This document shows, piece by piece, positions 16,373-24,422 of a stretch of DNA of 43,469 nt. Under the pieces are notes generated by a model, which saw nothing but the letters and a program-made list of their open reading frames with translations, was not told the DNA's origin and searched no databases. The first letter of the stretch is position 1. Every line of letters starts with the position of its first letter. The translations under genes and the position numbers were made by a program. This DNA comes from Prevotella sp. (GTDB taxonomy: Bacteria; Bacteroidota; Bacteroidia; Bacteroidales; Bacteroidaceae), in NCBI GenBank assembly GCA_024688365.1, contig JAILEG010000002.1:1-43469 (forward strand), read 5' to 3'.

Positions 16373-17488
16373 ATGATAACAGCAGACCAACTGAAAGATA
16401 TACAAGAGCGCACCGATGCGCTGCACCGCTATCTGGGCATTGAACAGAAGCGGATAGAGTTTGAGGAAGAACAGCTCCGCACACAGGCACCTGACTTCTG
16501 GGACGACCCAAAACGGGCACAGGAGCAGATGAAGAAGGTGAAGGACATAGAGAAGTGGCTCAAAGGTTACGATGAGGCACATACGCTGGCTGAAGAGCTG
16601 CAGCTGTCATTCGACTTCTACAAGGACGAACTCGTCACCGAGGAGGAGGTTGACGCTGCCTATGCCAAGGCTCTCAGCACTGTCGAGGGCCTGGAACTGA
16701 AGAACATGCTTCGCCAGGAGGAAGACCCTATGGAGTGTGTGATGAAAATCAACTCCGGAGCCGGAGGGACGGAGAGCCAGGACTGGGCATCCATGCTCAT
16801 GCGCATGTACATGAGATGGGGGGAGGCACATGGCTACCGGGTAACCATATCCGACATCCAGGAAGGCGATGAGGCCGGAATCAAGAGTGTGACGATGAAG
16901 TTTGAGGGCGGAGAATATGCCTTCGGCTATCTGAAGAGCGAGAACGGTGTGCATCGGCTGGTGCGCGTCAGCCCGTTCAACGCACAGGGCAAGCGCATGA
17001 CAAGCTTTGCCAGCGTATTCGTAACCCCCCTGGTCGATGATACCATCGAGGTGTTTGTCGACCCGGCACGTGTCAGCTGGGACACCTTCCGCTCAAGCGG
17101 TGCGGGAGGCCAGAATGTGAACAAGGTGGAGTCTGGTGTCCGTCTGCGTTACCAATACGAGGATCCGGACACAGGCGAACAGGAAGAAATCCTCATTGAG
17201 AACACTGAGACCCGCGACCAGCCCAAGAACCGTGCCAAGGCCATGCAGCTTCTGAAGTCACAGCTCTATGACCGTGCGATGAAGAAACGCATGGAGGAAC
17301 AGGCAAAGATTGAGGCGGGAAAGAAGAAGATTGAGTGGGGAAGCCAGATAAGAAGCTATGTCTTTGATGACAGGCGCGTGAAAGACCACCGCACAAACTA
17401 TCAGACATCTGACGTAGACGGTGTGATGGACGGCAAGATTGACGACTTCATCAAGGCATACCTGATGGAGTTCCCTGTGGAGGAGTAA
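16373..17488 (+). CDS. prfB: Peptide chain release factor 2
   Basis: RF2 recognises UAA and UGA and releases the finished peptide. The 371-residue protein has the codon-recognition tripeptide SPF at about 200-202 and the catalytic GGQ at about 244-246 in SSGAGGQNVNK. The gene is a single open frame: at the site where many prfB genes have a programmed +1 frameshift (after RYL, codons 19-21) the sequence reads CTG GGC ATT, with no UGA. The frame stays open upstream to 16208, but that extension is not RF2-like. The 185 bases after the previous gene include a short repetitive patch (TTGACAAG then TTGACAGA at 16200-16215). Confidence 0.95.
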   Translation: MITADQLKDIQERTDALHRYLGIEQKRIEFEEEQLRTQAPDFWDDPKRAQEQMKKVKDIEKWLKGYDEAHTLAEELQLSFDFYKDELVTEEEVDAAYAKALSTVEGLELKNMLRQEEDPMECVMKINSGAGGTESQDWASMLMRMYMRWGEAHGYRVTISDIQEGDEAGIKSVTMKFEGGEYAFGYLKSENGVHRLVRVSPFNAQGKRMTSFASVFVTPLVDDTIEVFVDPARVSWDTFRSSGAGGQNVNKVESGVRLRYQYEDPDTGEQEEILIENTETRDQPKNRAKAMQLLKSQLYDRAMKKRMEEQAKIEAGKKKIEWGSQIRSYVFDDRRVKDHRTNYQTSDVDGVMDGKIDDFIKAYLMEFPVEE

Positions 17489-17706
17489 ACTCACCAGAGT
17501 TCTCCCCCATCCCTTCCACGGTGGAAAAGGCCTCCTGGCAAGCCTCCAAGGGAGTTATCAGCGCATTTACCAATGCCTTATAGATACCTATCCTTTTCCA
17601 CAGCAGCCTTCCATAGTCCATGCACCCTACTACCACTGATGTTCCCTCATGCCTAAGCTAACCTATTAATGTATATTAATCAATCAACCTTATAAACAAA
17701 TTTGCT

Positions 17707-17847
17707 ATGAGCGAAAGAAGTAAACTGAACCGTAAAGCACGGGAAGAGAGACAGGAAAAGCAAGCAAAGCATGTCATTGCCTGGATTGGCGCAGTACTGA
17801 TTGTATTGGCACTGGCCTATGTTGTCTGGACTACAGTGAACATCTGA
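17707..17847 (+). CDS. Small single-pass membrane protein (46 residues)
   Basis: This short gene encodes a highly charged N-terminus (MSERSKLNRKAREERQEKQ) followed by one hydrophobic helix (about residues 23-43, IAWIGAVLIVLALAYVVW). Its stop codon TGA overlaps the ATG of the CYTH gene by one base (TGATG), which argues that both are translated from one mRNA and coupled. The positive-inside rule puts the N-terminus in the cytoplasm. I do not recognise a named family. The 218 bases before it (17489-17706) contain no other gene and no clear consensus promoter. Confidence 0.8.
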   Translation: MSERSKLNRKAREERQEKQAKHVIAWIGAVLIVLALAYVVWTTVNI

Positions 17848-18344
17848 TGAGCGGACTGGAGATTGAACGCAAGTTCTTAGTGCATAAACAGACGGACTGG
17901 AAACACCATGCCAGCAGCTGCAGCCACATACAGCAGGGCTATTTCGCTGCCATCAATACCGTCCGGGTACGCATCCGTGATGACAAAGGCTACCTTACCA
18001 TCAAAGGGCCGTCACGCAACGGGGGCATGACCCGCTACGAGTTTGAGAAAGAGATAAGTCTGCAGGAAGCCGAACAGCTCATGCAGCTGTGTGAGCCGGG
18101 TGTAGTCGACAAGCACAGATACATCGTGGAGCATGCCGGACACACGTTTGAGATTGATGAGTTTCATGGTGACAATGCCGGGCTTGTCATGGCCGAGGTG
18201 GAGCTGGGAAGCGAGAACGAACAGTTTGACAAGCCCGACTTCATTGGCCAGGAGGTGACGGGTGACCGCCGATTCTACAATTCCCACATGCGTGGAAATC
18301 CCTTCAAGCTCTGGCGCGACACCTTACCAGAAGAATACCGATAA
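17847..18344 (+). CDS. CYTH-domain triphosphatase-like protein
   Basis: CYTH proteins bind triphosphates and metal in a beta-tunnel; bacterial members act as inorganic triphosphatases or nucleotide phosphatases. The 165-residue protein carries the signature ExExK as E5-I-E7-R-K9 (EIERKF), then TVRVRI, YLTIKG, RYEFEKEI, KHRY, FEIDEF and AEVEL, the alternating charged residues that line the tunnel. Length fits the simple single-domain type. It is translationally coupled to the 46-residue membrane protein upstream, and its 3' end overlaps the convergent VanZ gene by 41 bases. Confidence 0.92.
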   Translation: MSGLEIERKFLVHKQTDWKHHASSCSHIQQGYFAAINTVRVRIRDDKGYLTIKGPSRNGGMTRYEFEKEISLQEAEQLMQLCEPGVVDKHRYIVEHAGHTFEIDEFHGDNAGLVMAEVELGSENEQFDKPDFIGQEVTGDRRFYNSHMRGNPFKLWRDTLPEEYR

Positions 18345-18696
18345 GGAGAGCCACCGTTGAGCCGATGCCATCAGCAAGGAAGTCAAGCCAGTCGCCACTG
18401 CGCCTGCCTCCCGTACAATAGGCCTGAAGAATCTCTATGAGTCCGCCCATGAGAAGCGGAGCAAGCCAGTCCCAAAGCACTACAGCCTTGAGACTGGCTT
18501 TTTCCGTTGTGCGCAGGTACTCAAGGAGGATGGAAAGCCCCAGGACAAGATACATTGCCGTGTGCGTCCACTTGTCCATCAGCCTGACATCACTGAGAGG
18601 AGTCTCCGGAACATTCATGAAGCAGAGTACCCATATTATTGCAATAATACTGCAACTGACGGGAAATTTGGTTAATATGTATCGTGTATTCATCAT
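18304..18696 (-). CDS. VanZ-like family membrane protein
   Basis: The 130-residue protein has about four hydrophobic segments and the VanZ-like signatures DKWTHTAMYLVLG and GRRSGDWLDFLADGIG. VanZ of Enterococcus gives low-level teicoplanin resistance, but the role of the many bacterial homologues is unknown. The second Met (18693) is an equally possible start. Its last 41 bases overlap the end of the CYTH gene on the other strand. Its promoter faces away from, and nearly abuts, that of the NSS transporter gene. Confidence 0.85.
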   Translation of the reverse strand: MMNTRYILTKFPVSCSIIAIIWVLCFMNVPETPLSDVRLMDKWTHTAMYLVLGLSILLEYLRTTEKASLKAVVLWDWLAPLLMGGLIEILQAYCTGGRRSGDWLDFLADGIGSTVALLIGILLVRCRARA

Positions 18697-18715
18697 CTTT
18701 ACTTCTGATCTGATA

Positions 18716-18723
18716 CAAAAGTA
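18716..18723 (-). promoter_or_regulatory. -7 box of the VanZ gene
   Basis: TACTTTTG on the minus strand, 19 bases before the start codon. The -33 element is poor. It lies 12 bases from the identical -7 box of the divergent transporter gene. Confidence 0.6.
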
Positions 18724-18735
18724 GATAAAATTTCG

Positions 18736-18743
18736 TACTTTTG
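18736..18743 (+). promoter_or_regulatory. -7 box of the first NSS transporter gene
   Basis: TACTTTTG on the plus strand, 24 bases before the start codon. Its -33 region would fall next to the minus-strand -7 box of VanZ, so the two promoters overlap. Confidence 0.65.
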
Positions 18744-18767
18744 CATGAGATTTAAAGAGAATTTTTC

Positions 18768-20129
18768 ATGTCACAACAAGAAAGAGCTAAGTTTGGCAGT
18801 AAGCTGGGAATGATTCTCGCCACTGCCGGTGGAGCCGTCGGACTGGGAAACGTTTGGCGCTTTCCCTATATGGCCGGGCAGAACGGAGGTGCTGCCTTCA
18901 TCCTCATTTATATAGGCTGCATCCTGCTGTTGGGGCTGCCCTGTATGATAAGTGAGTTCATCATAGGCCGTCATGCAGCCTCAAACACGGCACGCGCCTA
19001 CACCAAGCTGGCAAACGGAACCCCTTGGCGTCTGGTGGGTTACCTTGGTGTTCTGACAGGATTCCTCATCACAGGCTATTATGCCGTGGTAGCCGGATGG
19101 TGCCTGCAATACTCATTCGCCTCCGTCATGGGACATCTGCATGGCACACCCGAGTATTTCAAAAGCTATTTCTCCACCTTCTCCGGCAATCCCTGGAAAC
19201 CCATTATGTGGACCGCTGCCATACTTCTGATAACCCACTACATCATCATACACGGCATCAGGAACGGCATTGAGCGTGCATCAAAGATACTCATGCCGGC
19301 ACTCTTCATCCTCCTGCTCGTCATAGTCGTGGCCTCCTGCCTGCTGCCTGGTGCGGGGAAGGGGATTGAGTTTCTCTTCAAACCCGACTTCAGCAAGGTC
19401 AGCCGGGACGTGTTCCTCGGTGCGCTGGGGCAGTCGTTCTACTCTCTGAGCATAGCAATGGGCTGCATCTGCACCTACGCATCCTATTACAGCCGACAGA
19501 CAAAGCTCCTGAACTCAGCCGTACAGATCAGCATCATTGACACGATGGTGGCCATCCTTGCCGGACTGATGATTTTCCCCGCAGCATTCTCCGTGGGAGT
19601 GAACCCTGACAGCGGCCCATCCCTCATCTTCATCACCCTGCCCAATGTCTTTGAGCAGGCTTTCGGCGGCATGCCGTTTGTGGAATTCACCATCTCCCTT
19701 GGCTTCTATGTCCTCCTCTCAATGGCGGCACTGACCTCTCTGATTTCCCTCCATGAGGTGAGTACGGCTTTCTTTCAGGAGGAACTTCACATCACTCGCC
19801 CGAAGGCTGCCACCATCGTGACCACCTGTACCGTTCTGATCGGTTCAGTCTGCTCACTATCGCTGGGCAACTGGAGCTTCCTGAGCCTCTTCGGCAAGAG
19901 CCTCTTTGATGTGTTCGACTTTGTGACAGGCCAGATCTTCCTGCCCATCGGCGGCTTGCTCACCTGCCTCTTCATTGGCTGGTATGTACCGAAAAAACTT
20001 GTCAAGGACGAGTTCACCAACTGGGGAACAGTGCGTGGCAGCCTCTTCGGGGCTTATTATTTCCTTGTCAGGTTCATCTGTCCGCTCGGTATATTGGCGA
20101 TATTCCTGCACCAGCTGCAAGTCATTTAG
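18768..20129 (+). CDS. Sodium-dependent amino acid transporter (NSS family), first copy
   Basis: Neurotransmitter:sodium symporters of the LeuT fold take up amino acids with sodium across the inner membrane. The 453-residue protein opens with the family signature ATAGGAVGLGNVWRFPYMAGQNGG in helix 1 (unwound substrate and sodium site) and has about eleven hydrophobic helices, as in short bacterial members such as TnaT and MhsT. A GQSFYSLS motif lies in helix 6. The substrate cannot be assigned. A close paralogue of the same length follows 140 bases downstream, pointing to tandem duplication. Confidence 0.95.
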   Translation: MSQQERAKFGSKLGMILATAGGAVGLGNVWRFPYMAGQNGGAAFILIYIGCILLLGLPCMISEFIIGRHAASNTARAYTKLANGTPWRLVGYLGVLTGFLITGYYAVVAGWCLQYSFASVMGHLHGTPEYFKSYFSTFSGNPWKPIMWTAAILLITHYIIIHGIRNGIERASKILMPALFILLLVIVVASCLLPGAGKGIEFLFKPDFSKVSRDVFLGALGQSFYSLSIAMGCICTYASYYSRQTKLLNSAVQISIIDTMVAILAGLMIFPAAFSVGVNPDSGPSLIFITLPNVFEQAFGGMPFVEFTISLGFYVLLSMAALTSLISLHEVSTAFFQEELHITRPKAATIVTTCTVLIGSVCSLSLGNWSFLSLFGKSLFDVFDFVTGQIFLPIGGLLTCLFIGWYVPKKLVKDEFTNWGTVRGSLFGAYYFLVRFICPLGILAIFLHQLQVI

Positions 20130-20269
20130 AAGCCATCCGTGTCTCTCTCCGACGAGGAGCAACACCCGACTGCCAACAGCCAGGAGTTATTGCCCCACCC
20201 AATCGCCCACACCACCCATCATTGCCTGCCAACACCCTCTCCCTCCCCTTCCCCTAAAAGATAACAATC

Positions 20270-21631
20270 ATGCCACAAACAGAAAAAAGAGCCAACTTCG
20301 GAAAAATAGGAGTCATCCTGGCAACGGCAGGGAGTGCCGTAGGGCTGGGCAACATATGGCGATTCCCCTATATGACAGGACAGGATGGCGGCGCAGCCTT
20401 CATCCTGCTCTACATCGTGTGCGTGTTCCTCCTGGGCATACCGGGCATGGTTGCTGAGTTCATCGTCGGACGGCATGGCGCATCCAATGCAGCCCGTGCC
20501 TACAAGTCATTCGGGAAGGGACGCTGGTGGAGTATCGTCGGCGGAATGGGTGTCTTCACCTCATCAATCATCCTGGGCTTCTATGCTGTTGTAGCAGGCT
20601 GGTGCCTGCAATACCTGACAGCATCCATAGCTGGGCAGATACAAGGCGATGCAGCCTTCGTGAAAAACTATTTCCTGACATTCTCCACAAGCGCCGTCAT
20701 CCCAGTTCTCTGGGCCGTGGCATTCATCCTGGTTACCCACTTTGTGGTCACACGTGGTGTACGTGAGGGCATAGAACGGGCTTCCAACATACTCATGCCC
20801 ACGCTCTTCCTCCTGCTCCTGATACTGGTCATAGCCTCCTGCACCCTTCCCAATGCCATGAATGGAGTCCGTTTCCTGTTTCATCCCGACTTCTCCCGGC
20901 TCACCAAGGGCGTCTTCCTCGATGCTTTGGGACAGGCTTTCTTCTCCCTGAGCCTTGGCACAGCATGCCTCTGCACCTATGCCTCCTACTTCAGCCGTCA
21001 CACCAACCTCTTCAAGTCGGCCACACAGATAGCCTTTCTTGACACAATTGTGGCCATCCTTGCCGGACTGATGATCTTCCCAGCGGCCTTCTCCGTGGGC
21101 ATACGGCCTGACAGCGGGCCGTCACTCATCTTCATCACCCTGCCCAACGTGTTCCAACAGGCTTTCAGCAGCATGCCCATCGTGGGCTACCTCATCTCCA
21201 TACTCTTCTATGCCCTGCTGGCTTTGGCTGCCCTCACCTCCACCATCTCCATGCATGAGATCGGCACCTCCTTCTTCCGGGAGGAGCTGCATCTGTCCCG
21301 GCGAGGCGGAGCATGGATCGTGACAGCCTCATGCAGCGTCCTGGCAGTGTTCTGCTCGCTGTCAATGGGATCCTGGGAGGGGCTGCGGCTCTTTGGCATG
21401 CCACTGATGGACTTCTGCGACTTCTTCACCGCACAGGTTCTCCTGCCCTTGGGAGCCTTCCTCACCTGCATCTTCGTTGGCTGGGTGATACCTCAGCAGG
21501 TTGTCAGCGATGAGTTCACCAACTGGGGAACTATCCGTGGGACCTTCTATCGTCTCTGGCTATTCATGATACGCTTCGTGGCTCCACTCTGCATCATAGC
21601 CGTCTTCCTGCACCAGGTGGGACTGATATAA
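20270..21631 (+). CDS. Sodium-dependent amino acid transporter (NSS family), second copy
   Basis: This 453-residue protein is a paralogue of the preceding transporter, with the same helix-1 signature (ATAGSAVGLGNIWRFPYMTGQDGG), a GQAFFSLS motif in helix 6 and nearly identical ends (DEFTNWGT...). The DNA is close to identical in patches such as 19550-19600 against 21052-21102, while loops differ. The 140-base gap holds C-rich low-complexity sequence and no evident promoter, so it is probably co-transcribed with the first copy. Differences near the substrate site could give distinct substrate ranges. Confidence 0.95.
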   Translation: MPQTEKRANFGKIGVILATAGSAVGLGNIWRFPYMTGQDGGAAFILLYIVCVFLLGIPGMVAEFIVGRHGASNAARAYKSFGKGRWWSIVGGMGVFTSSIILGFYAVVAGWCLQYLTASIAGQIQGDAAFVKNYFLTFSTSAVIPVLWAVAFILVTHFVVTRGVREGIERASNILMPTLFLLLLILVIASCTLPNAMNGVRFLFHPDFSRLTKGVFLDALGQAFFSLSLGTACLCTYASYFSRHTNLFKSATQIAFLDTIVAILAGLMIFPAAFSVGIRPDSGPSLIFITLPNVFQQAFSSMPIVGYLISILFYALLALAALTSTISMHEIGTSFFREELHLSRRGGAWIVTASCSVLAVFCSLSMGSWEGLRLFGMPLMDFCDFFTAQVLLPLGAFLTCIFVGWVIPQQVVSDEFTNWGTIRGTFYRLWLFMIRFVAPLCIIAVFLHQVGLI

Positions 21632-21694
21632 CGACCTCTCCCAGCCCCACCCAAGGAGGGGACACCTGACGGAAGAAAGTTTGATGTAATCAGC

Positions 21695-21740
21695 TATCAC
21701 CGTTTATCACCGCGTATCATTGTCCATCATCTCCTATCAT
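21695..21740 (+). repeat. Five ATCA units with a 10-base period upstream of the HhH gene
   Basis: TATCAC, TATCAC, TATCAT, CATCAT and TATCAT begin at 21695, 21705, 21715, 21725 and 21735, exactly one per helical turn, ending 26 bases before the start codon. The linkers vary. Confidence 0.7.
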
Positions 21741-21766
21741 CGCCCACCAACCTAATCCCTTCCTCT

Positions 21767-22747
21767 ATGAATCTACGTTCTTTCTTCTATCTCCAGCACT
21801 CTGACCGCAAGGTGATTCTCTTTCTTGCAGCCCTCATCCTGGCCTGTCTGGGACTGATCATCTACACTGGCAGCCGCATGACCGAAACTGAAGTGACTGA
21901 CAAGGACAGCGCATCACACCCGAGTCCCATCCCATATCAGCGACAGCAGCTGCCGACAGAGCCGTACACGGAGAGTGGAAAGGACAGAAAGCTCTTCGCC
22001 TTCGATCCCAACACAGCCACTCCCCATCAGCTGCAACAGCTTGGCCTGGCAACCTATCAGATACGCAACATCATCAAATACCGCGCAAAGGGCGGCATCT
22101 ACCGCTCACCGATGGACTTTGCCCGGCTCTATGGCCTCACCCGCAAACAGTTCAGAGAGCTGGAACCTTACATTGCAATAAGTGATGACTATGCCCCTGC
22201 CTCCACACTTGCCTCCGTACAGGCATATATTGCCGGGAAACAGGCTGAGCGGCAGGCTGCCCACAAGGCCTATCAGGCTTTCAAGGCAAAGAACACCTAC
22301 AAACCCTATCAGGAGTATGACCGCGACACCATCCGCTACCCACTGAAACTGAAGGCTGGCGAGCATATCAACCTCGCCACGGCCGACACGACCCTGCTGA
22401 AGAAGGTTCCCGGCATCGGATCAGGCTGGGCACGTGCCATCGTCAGCTATGGAAAGCGATTAGGAGGATATGTCGCCGTCGGTCAGCTGCTGGAGATTGA
22501 CGGCTTCCCCGAGGAGTCCCTTCCGTTCTTCTCCATCACCAATCCCAACCCTGCAAAGCTGGATCTGAACTCGCTTACACTGAACCAGCTCCGCAAACAT
22601 CCCTATCTGAACTTCTTCCAGGCCCGGGAGATCTGTGACTACCGCCGGCTGAAAGGAAAGCTGACCAGCCTCTCCCAGCTCCGGCTTCTCAAGGATTTCC
22701 CACCCGAGGCCATTGAGCGACTCCGCCCCTATGTGGATTTGAGGTAA
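21767..22747 (+). CDS. Membrane-anchored helix-hairpin-helix (ComEA-like) protein
   Basis: The 326-residue protein has one N-terminal membrane helix (about residues 17-35, VILFLAALILACLGLIIYTG), a polar linker, and three helix-hairpin-helix regions: about 82-145 (DPNTATPHQLQQLGLATYQ), about 200-255 (INLATADTTLLKKVPGIGSGWARAI) and about 265-325 (LDLNSLTLNQLRKHPYLNF). The central one has the classic LLKKVPGIG hairpin. Such proteins bind DNA without sequence preference; ComEA does so in DNA uptake. Three domains instead of one is the usual Bacteroidetes form. Whether it works in uptake, nucleoid anchoring or repair is unknown. Confidence 0.88.
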   Translation: MNLRSFFYLQHSDRKVILFLAALILACLGLIIYTGSRMTETEVTDKDSASHPSPIPYQRQQLPTEPYTESGKDRKLFAFDPNTATPHQLQQLGLATYQIRNIIKYRAKGGIYRSPMDFARLYGLTRKQFRELEPYIAISDDYAPASTLASVQAYIAGKQAERQAAHKAYQAFKAKNTYKPYQEYDRDTIRYPLKLKAGEHINLATADTTLLKKVPGIGSGWARAIVSYGKRLGGYVAVGQLLEIDGFPEESLPFFSITNPNPAKLDLNSLTLNQLRKHPYLNFFQAREICDYRRLKGKLTSLSQLRLLKDFPPEAIERLRPYVDLR

Positions 22748-22876
22748 GCAAGGACAGCAGGGACAGCAGAGAAAAACACTCACAGGGACAGACCGTGCTG
22801 CTGTCAACATGCGGAATACGGGCTTATCTATCCGTAAGAGACGGGCCTCAAGACCGCAGGCGACGACTCGTAGGAA
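22748..22876. other. Convergent intergenic region after the HhH gene
   Basis: No gene. A weak 8-bp hairpin (GACAGCAG at 22762-22769 with CTGCTGTC at 22798-22805) with a long loop is the only structure before the palindrome triplet. Confidence 0.45.
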
Positions 22877-22940
22877 AGTACTTCACATGAAGTAGTCAAG
22901 TATTGCAGCAGAAGTACTCCAGTACTTCACGTGAAGTACT
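22877..22940. repeat. Palindrome triplet, copy 2
   Basis: Units start at 22877, 22899 and 22921 on an exact 22-base period. The last, AGTACTTCACGTGAAGTACT, is a perfect 20-base palindrome; the first matches it with an imperfect right end. The middle unit, AGTATTGCAGCAGAAGTACT, is in the opposite orientation to the middle units of the other two copies. It lies between convergent genes. Confidence 0.9.
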
Positions 22941-23112
22941 GGGATAATCCAGCACTGCGCAGCCACCTATCAGCCCTCTCCGGAAATGCAGTACAGGCCC
23001 ATCTTCCCGCTGACCAGCCCTTCCTTCCATCATGCCACGGCTACCAGAGCGGTGACAGCACCTGTAAAACTTTGCACGGTCACATAAACGGCCATGCAAT
23101 GTCAGACTCCTT
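22941..23112. other. Intergenic sequence before the HIT terminator
   Basis: No credible gene or clear structure between the palindrome triplet and the minus-strand terminator. Confidence 0.45.
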
Positions 23113-23147
23113 TCAACAAAAAAAACGGGGATTGACAATCCCCGTTT
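23113..23147 (-). terminator. Terminator of the greA-HIT operon
   Basis: An 11-bp perfect stem (AAACGGGGATT/AATCCCCGTTT, 23123-23147) with a 3-base loop is followed on the minus strand by a run of T. Confidence 0.9.
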
Positions 23148-23170
23148 ACTATATTCGTCAGCAGCCTTAA

Positions 23171-23569
23171 TCAGCCAAGCTCCTGGAAAGCCTTGAAGAT
23201 CTTAGCGGCAATCTCCTTCTGTTCCGCATCCTCCACCTTCACATGATGCCTGAAGTCGACATCGGCCTCGCTGTTCATTGGCATGAGATGGATGTGAGCA
23301 TGGGGAACCTCAAGCCCCAACACCACCTGCGCCACTTTCCTGCAAGGGAAGACGGCCTTGACGGCACGTGCCACTTTCTTGGCGAAAAGCTCAAAGGCGG
23401 CGAGGTCATCGTCATCCATGTCGAAGATATAGTCAACTTCCTTGCGTGGAATAACGAGTGTGTGGCCCTTCGTCACCGGGTCAATGTCGAGGAAAGCGTA
23501 GAACCTGTCGTCCTCCGCACACTTGTAGCTGGGAATCTCACCAGCGGCAATCTTGCTGAATAATGTCAT
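23171..23569 (-). CDS. HIT-family nucleotide hydrolase
   Basis: HIT proteins hydrolyse or transfer nucleoside monophosphates from substrates such as AMP-NH2, Ap4A or aminoacyl-AMP. The 132-residue protein opens with the typical TLFSKIAAGEIPSYK and has the histidine triad H90-A-H92-I-H94-L near the C-terminus. The start is taken at 23569, where the family begins; an open frame continues upstream but overlaps greA. It is 22 bases downstream of greA, so the two form an operon, and a strong terminator follows. The physiological substrate is unknown. Confidence 0.93.
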   Translation of the reverse strand: MTLFSKIAAGEIPSYKCAEDDRFYAFLDIDPVTKGHTLVIPRKEVDYIFDMDDDDLAAFELFAKKVARAVKAVFPCRKVAQVVLGLEVPHAHIHLMPMNSEADVDFRHHVKVEDAEQKEIAAKIFKAFQELG

Positions 23570-23591
23570 GGGAAACCTCCTTCTTGAATCG

Positions 23592-24062
23592 TTAAGCCTC
23601 AATGGAAATATTGTCAATGCGCAGCTTGATAGTACCACGGGGAATGGCGATTTCCACCTCGTCGCCCACCTTCTTGTTGAGCAGTCCCTGCGCAATAGGG
23701 GTCTTGATTGAGATCTTGTTCTGCTTCAGGTTCGCCTCAGTCTCACTGACGATGGTGTACTTCATCTTCGCATTCGTCTTGACATTGGTCATCTCAACAG
23801 TTGACATGATCTGCACGGCATCGGTACTCAGCCGTGACATGTCTACGATCTTCGCCTGCGCCACGGTCATTTTCATCTCATTGATTTTCGCTTCCAGGTG
23901 GCGTTGTGCCTCCTTGGCTGCATCATACTCAGAATTCTCGCTCAGGTCGCCCTTGTCGGCAGCCTCGGCGATGGCTGCCGATGCCTTCGGACGCTCAACT
24001 GATTCTAAATACTGCAGGTCGGCCACGAGCTTGTCGTAGCCTTCTTGTGACATATAAGCCAT
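23592..24062 (-). CDS. greA: Transcription elongation factor GreA
   Basis: GreA inserts its coiled coil into the secondary channel of RNA polymerase and stimulates cleavage of backtracked RNA. The 156-residue protein has the N-terminal antiparallel coiled coil with the acidic tip GDLSENSEYDAAKE at about 38-51 and a C-terminal FKBP-like domain (GDEVEIAIPRGTIKLRI). A full consensus promoter lies about 120 bases upstream, giving a rather long leader. The HIT gene is next in the operon. Confidence 0.96.
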   Translation of the reverse strand: MAYMSQEGYDKLVADLQYLESVERPKASAAIAEAADKGDLSENSEYDAAKEAQRHLEAKINEMKMTVAQAKIVDMSRLSTDAVQIMSTVEMTNVKTNAKMKYTIVSETEANLKQNKISIKTPIAQGLLNKKVGDEVEIAIPRGTIKLRIDNISIEA

Positions 24063-24185
24063 AATTATCTTGTCCTTTAAAAGTTAATACGTTTTTCAAT
24101 AGACATAAAAAAGACAGAATTCCAACATCATTTGCCCAATGCCAGAATCCCATTTCCTTGAATGTCCTTATTTTCTTATGTGCTG

Positions 24186-24215
24186 CAAAGATAGGCAAAC
24201 TTTTTGGATTGGCAA
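24186..24215 (-). promoter_or_regulatory. greA promoter
   Basis: On the minus strand TTG (24215-24213), a 19-base spacer and TATCTTTG (24193-24186) match the consensus. The predicted leader to the greA start is about 120 bases. Confidence 0.8.
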
Positions 24216-24296
24216 ACTTAAAGATATGAAAACTGCCTTTTCAGACGGGTATTTAATGTTTGTTCCATGATTTTTGCGAATATTTGTCATCTGTCT

Positions 24297-24324
24297 GTTG
24301 ATACTGTCTCTCTACAGTATCAGC
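24297..24324. promoter_or_regulatory. Inverted repeat between two divergent promoters
   Basis: GTTGATACTGT at 24297-24307 pairs with ACAGTATCAGC at 24314-24324 around CTCTCT (one G-T pair). No T-run follows on either strand, so an operator is more likely than a terminator. Confidence 0.55.
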
Positions 24325-24387
24325 AAGCACAAATTCTTGATATAAATCAAAAACTGACATGATTAGCATTTTTTCAAGCGAAATATT

Positions 24388-24417
24388 TTGCGGGAAAAAG
24401 AATATTAATTATCTTTG
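24388..24417 (+). promoter_or_regulatory. Promoter of the leader RNA and PH-like membrane protein
   Basis: TTG (24388-24390), a 19-base spacer and TATCTTTG (24410-24417) match the consensus on the plus strand. Confidence 0.8.
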
Positions 24418-24422
24418 CAACG

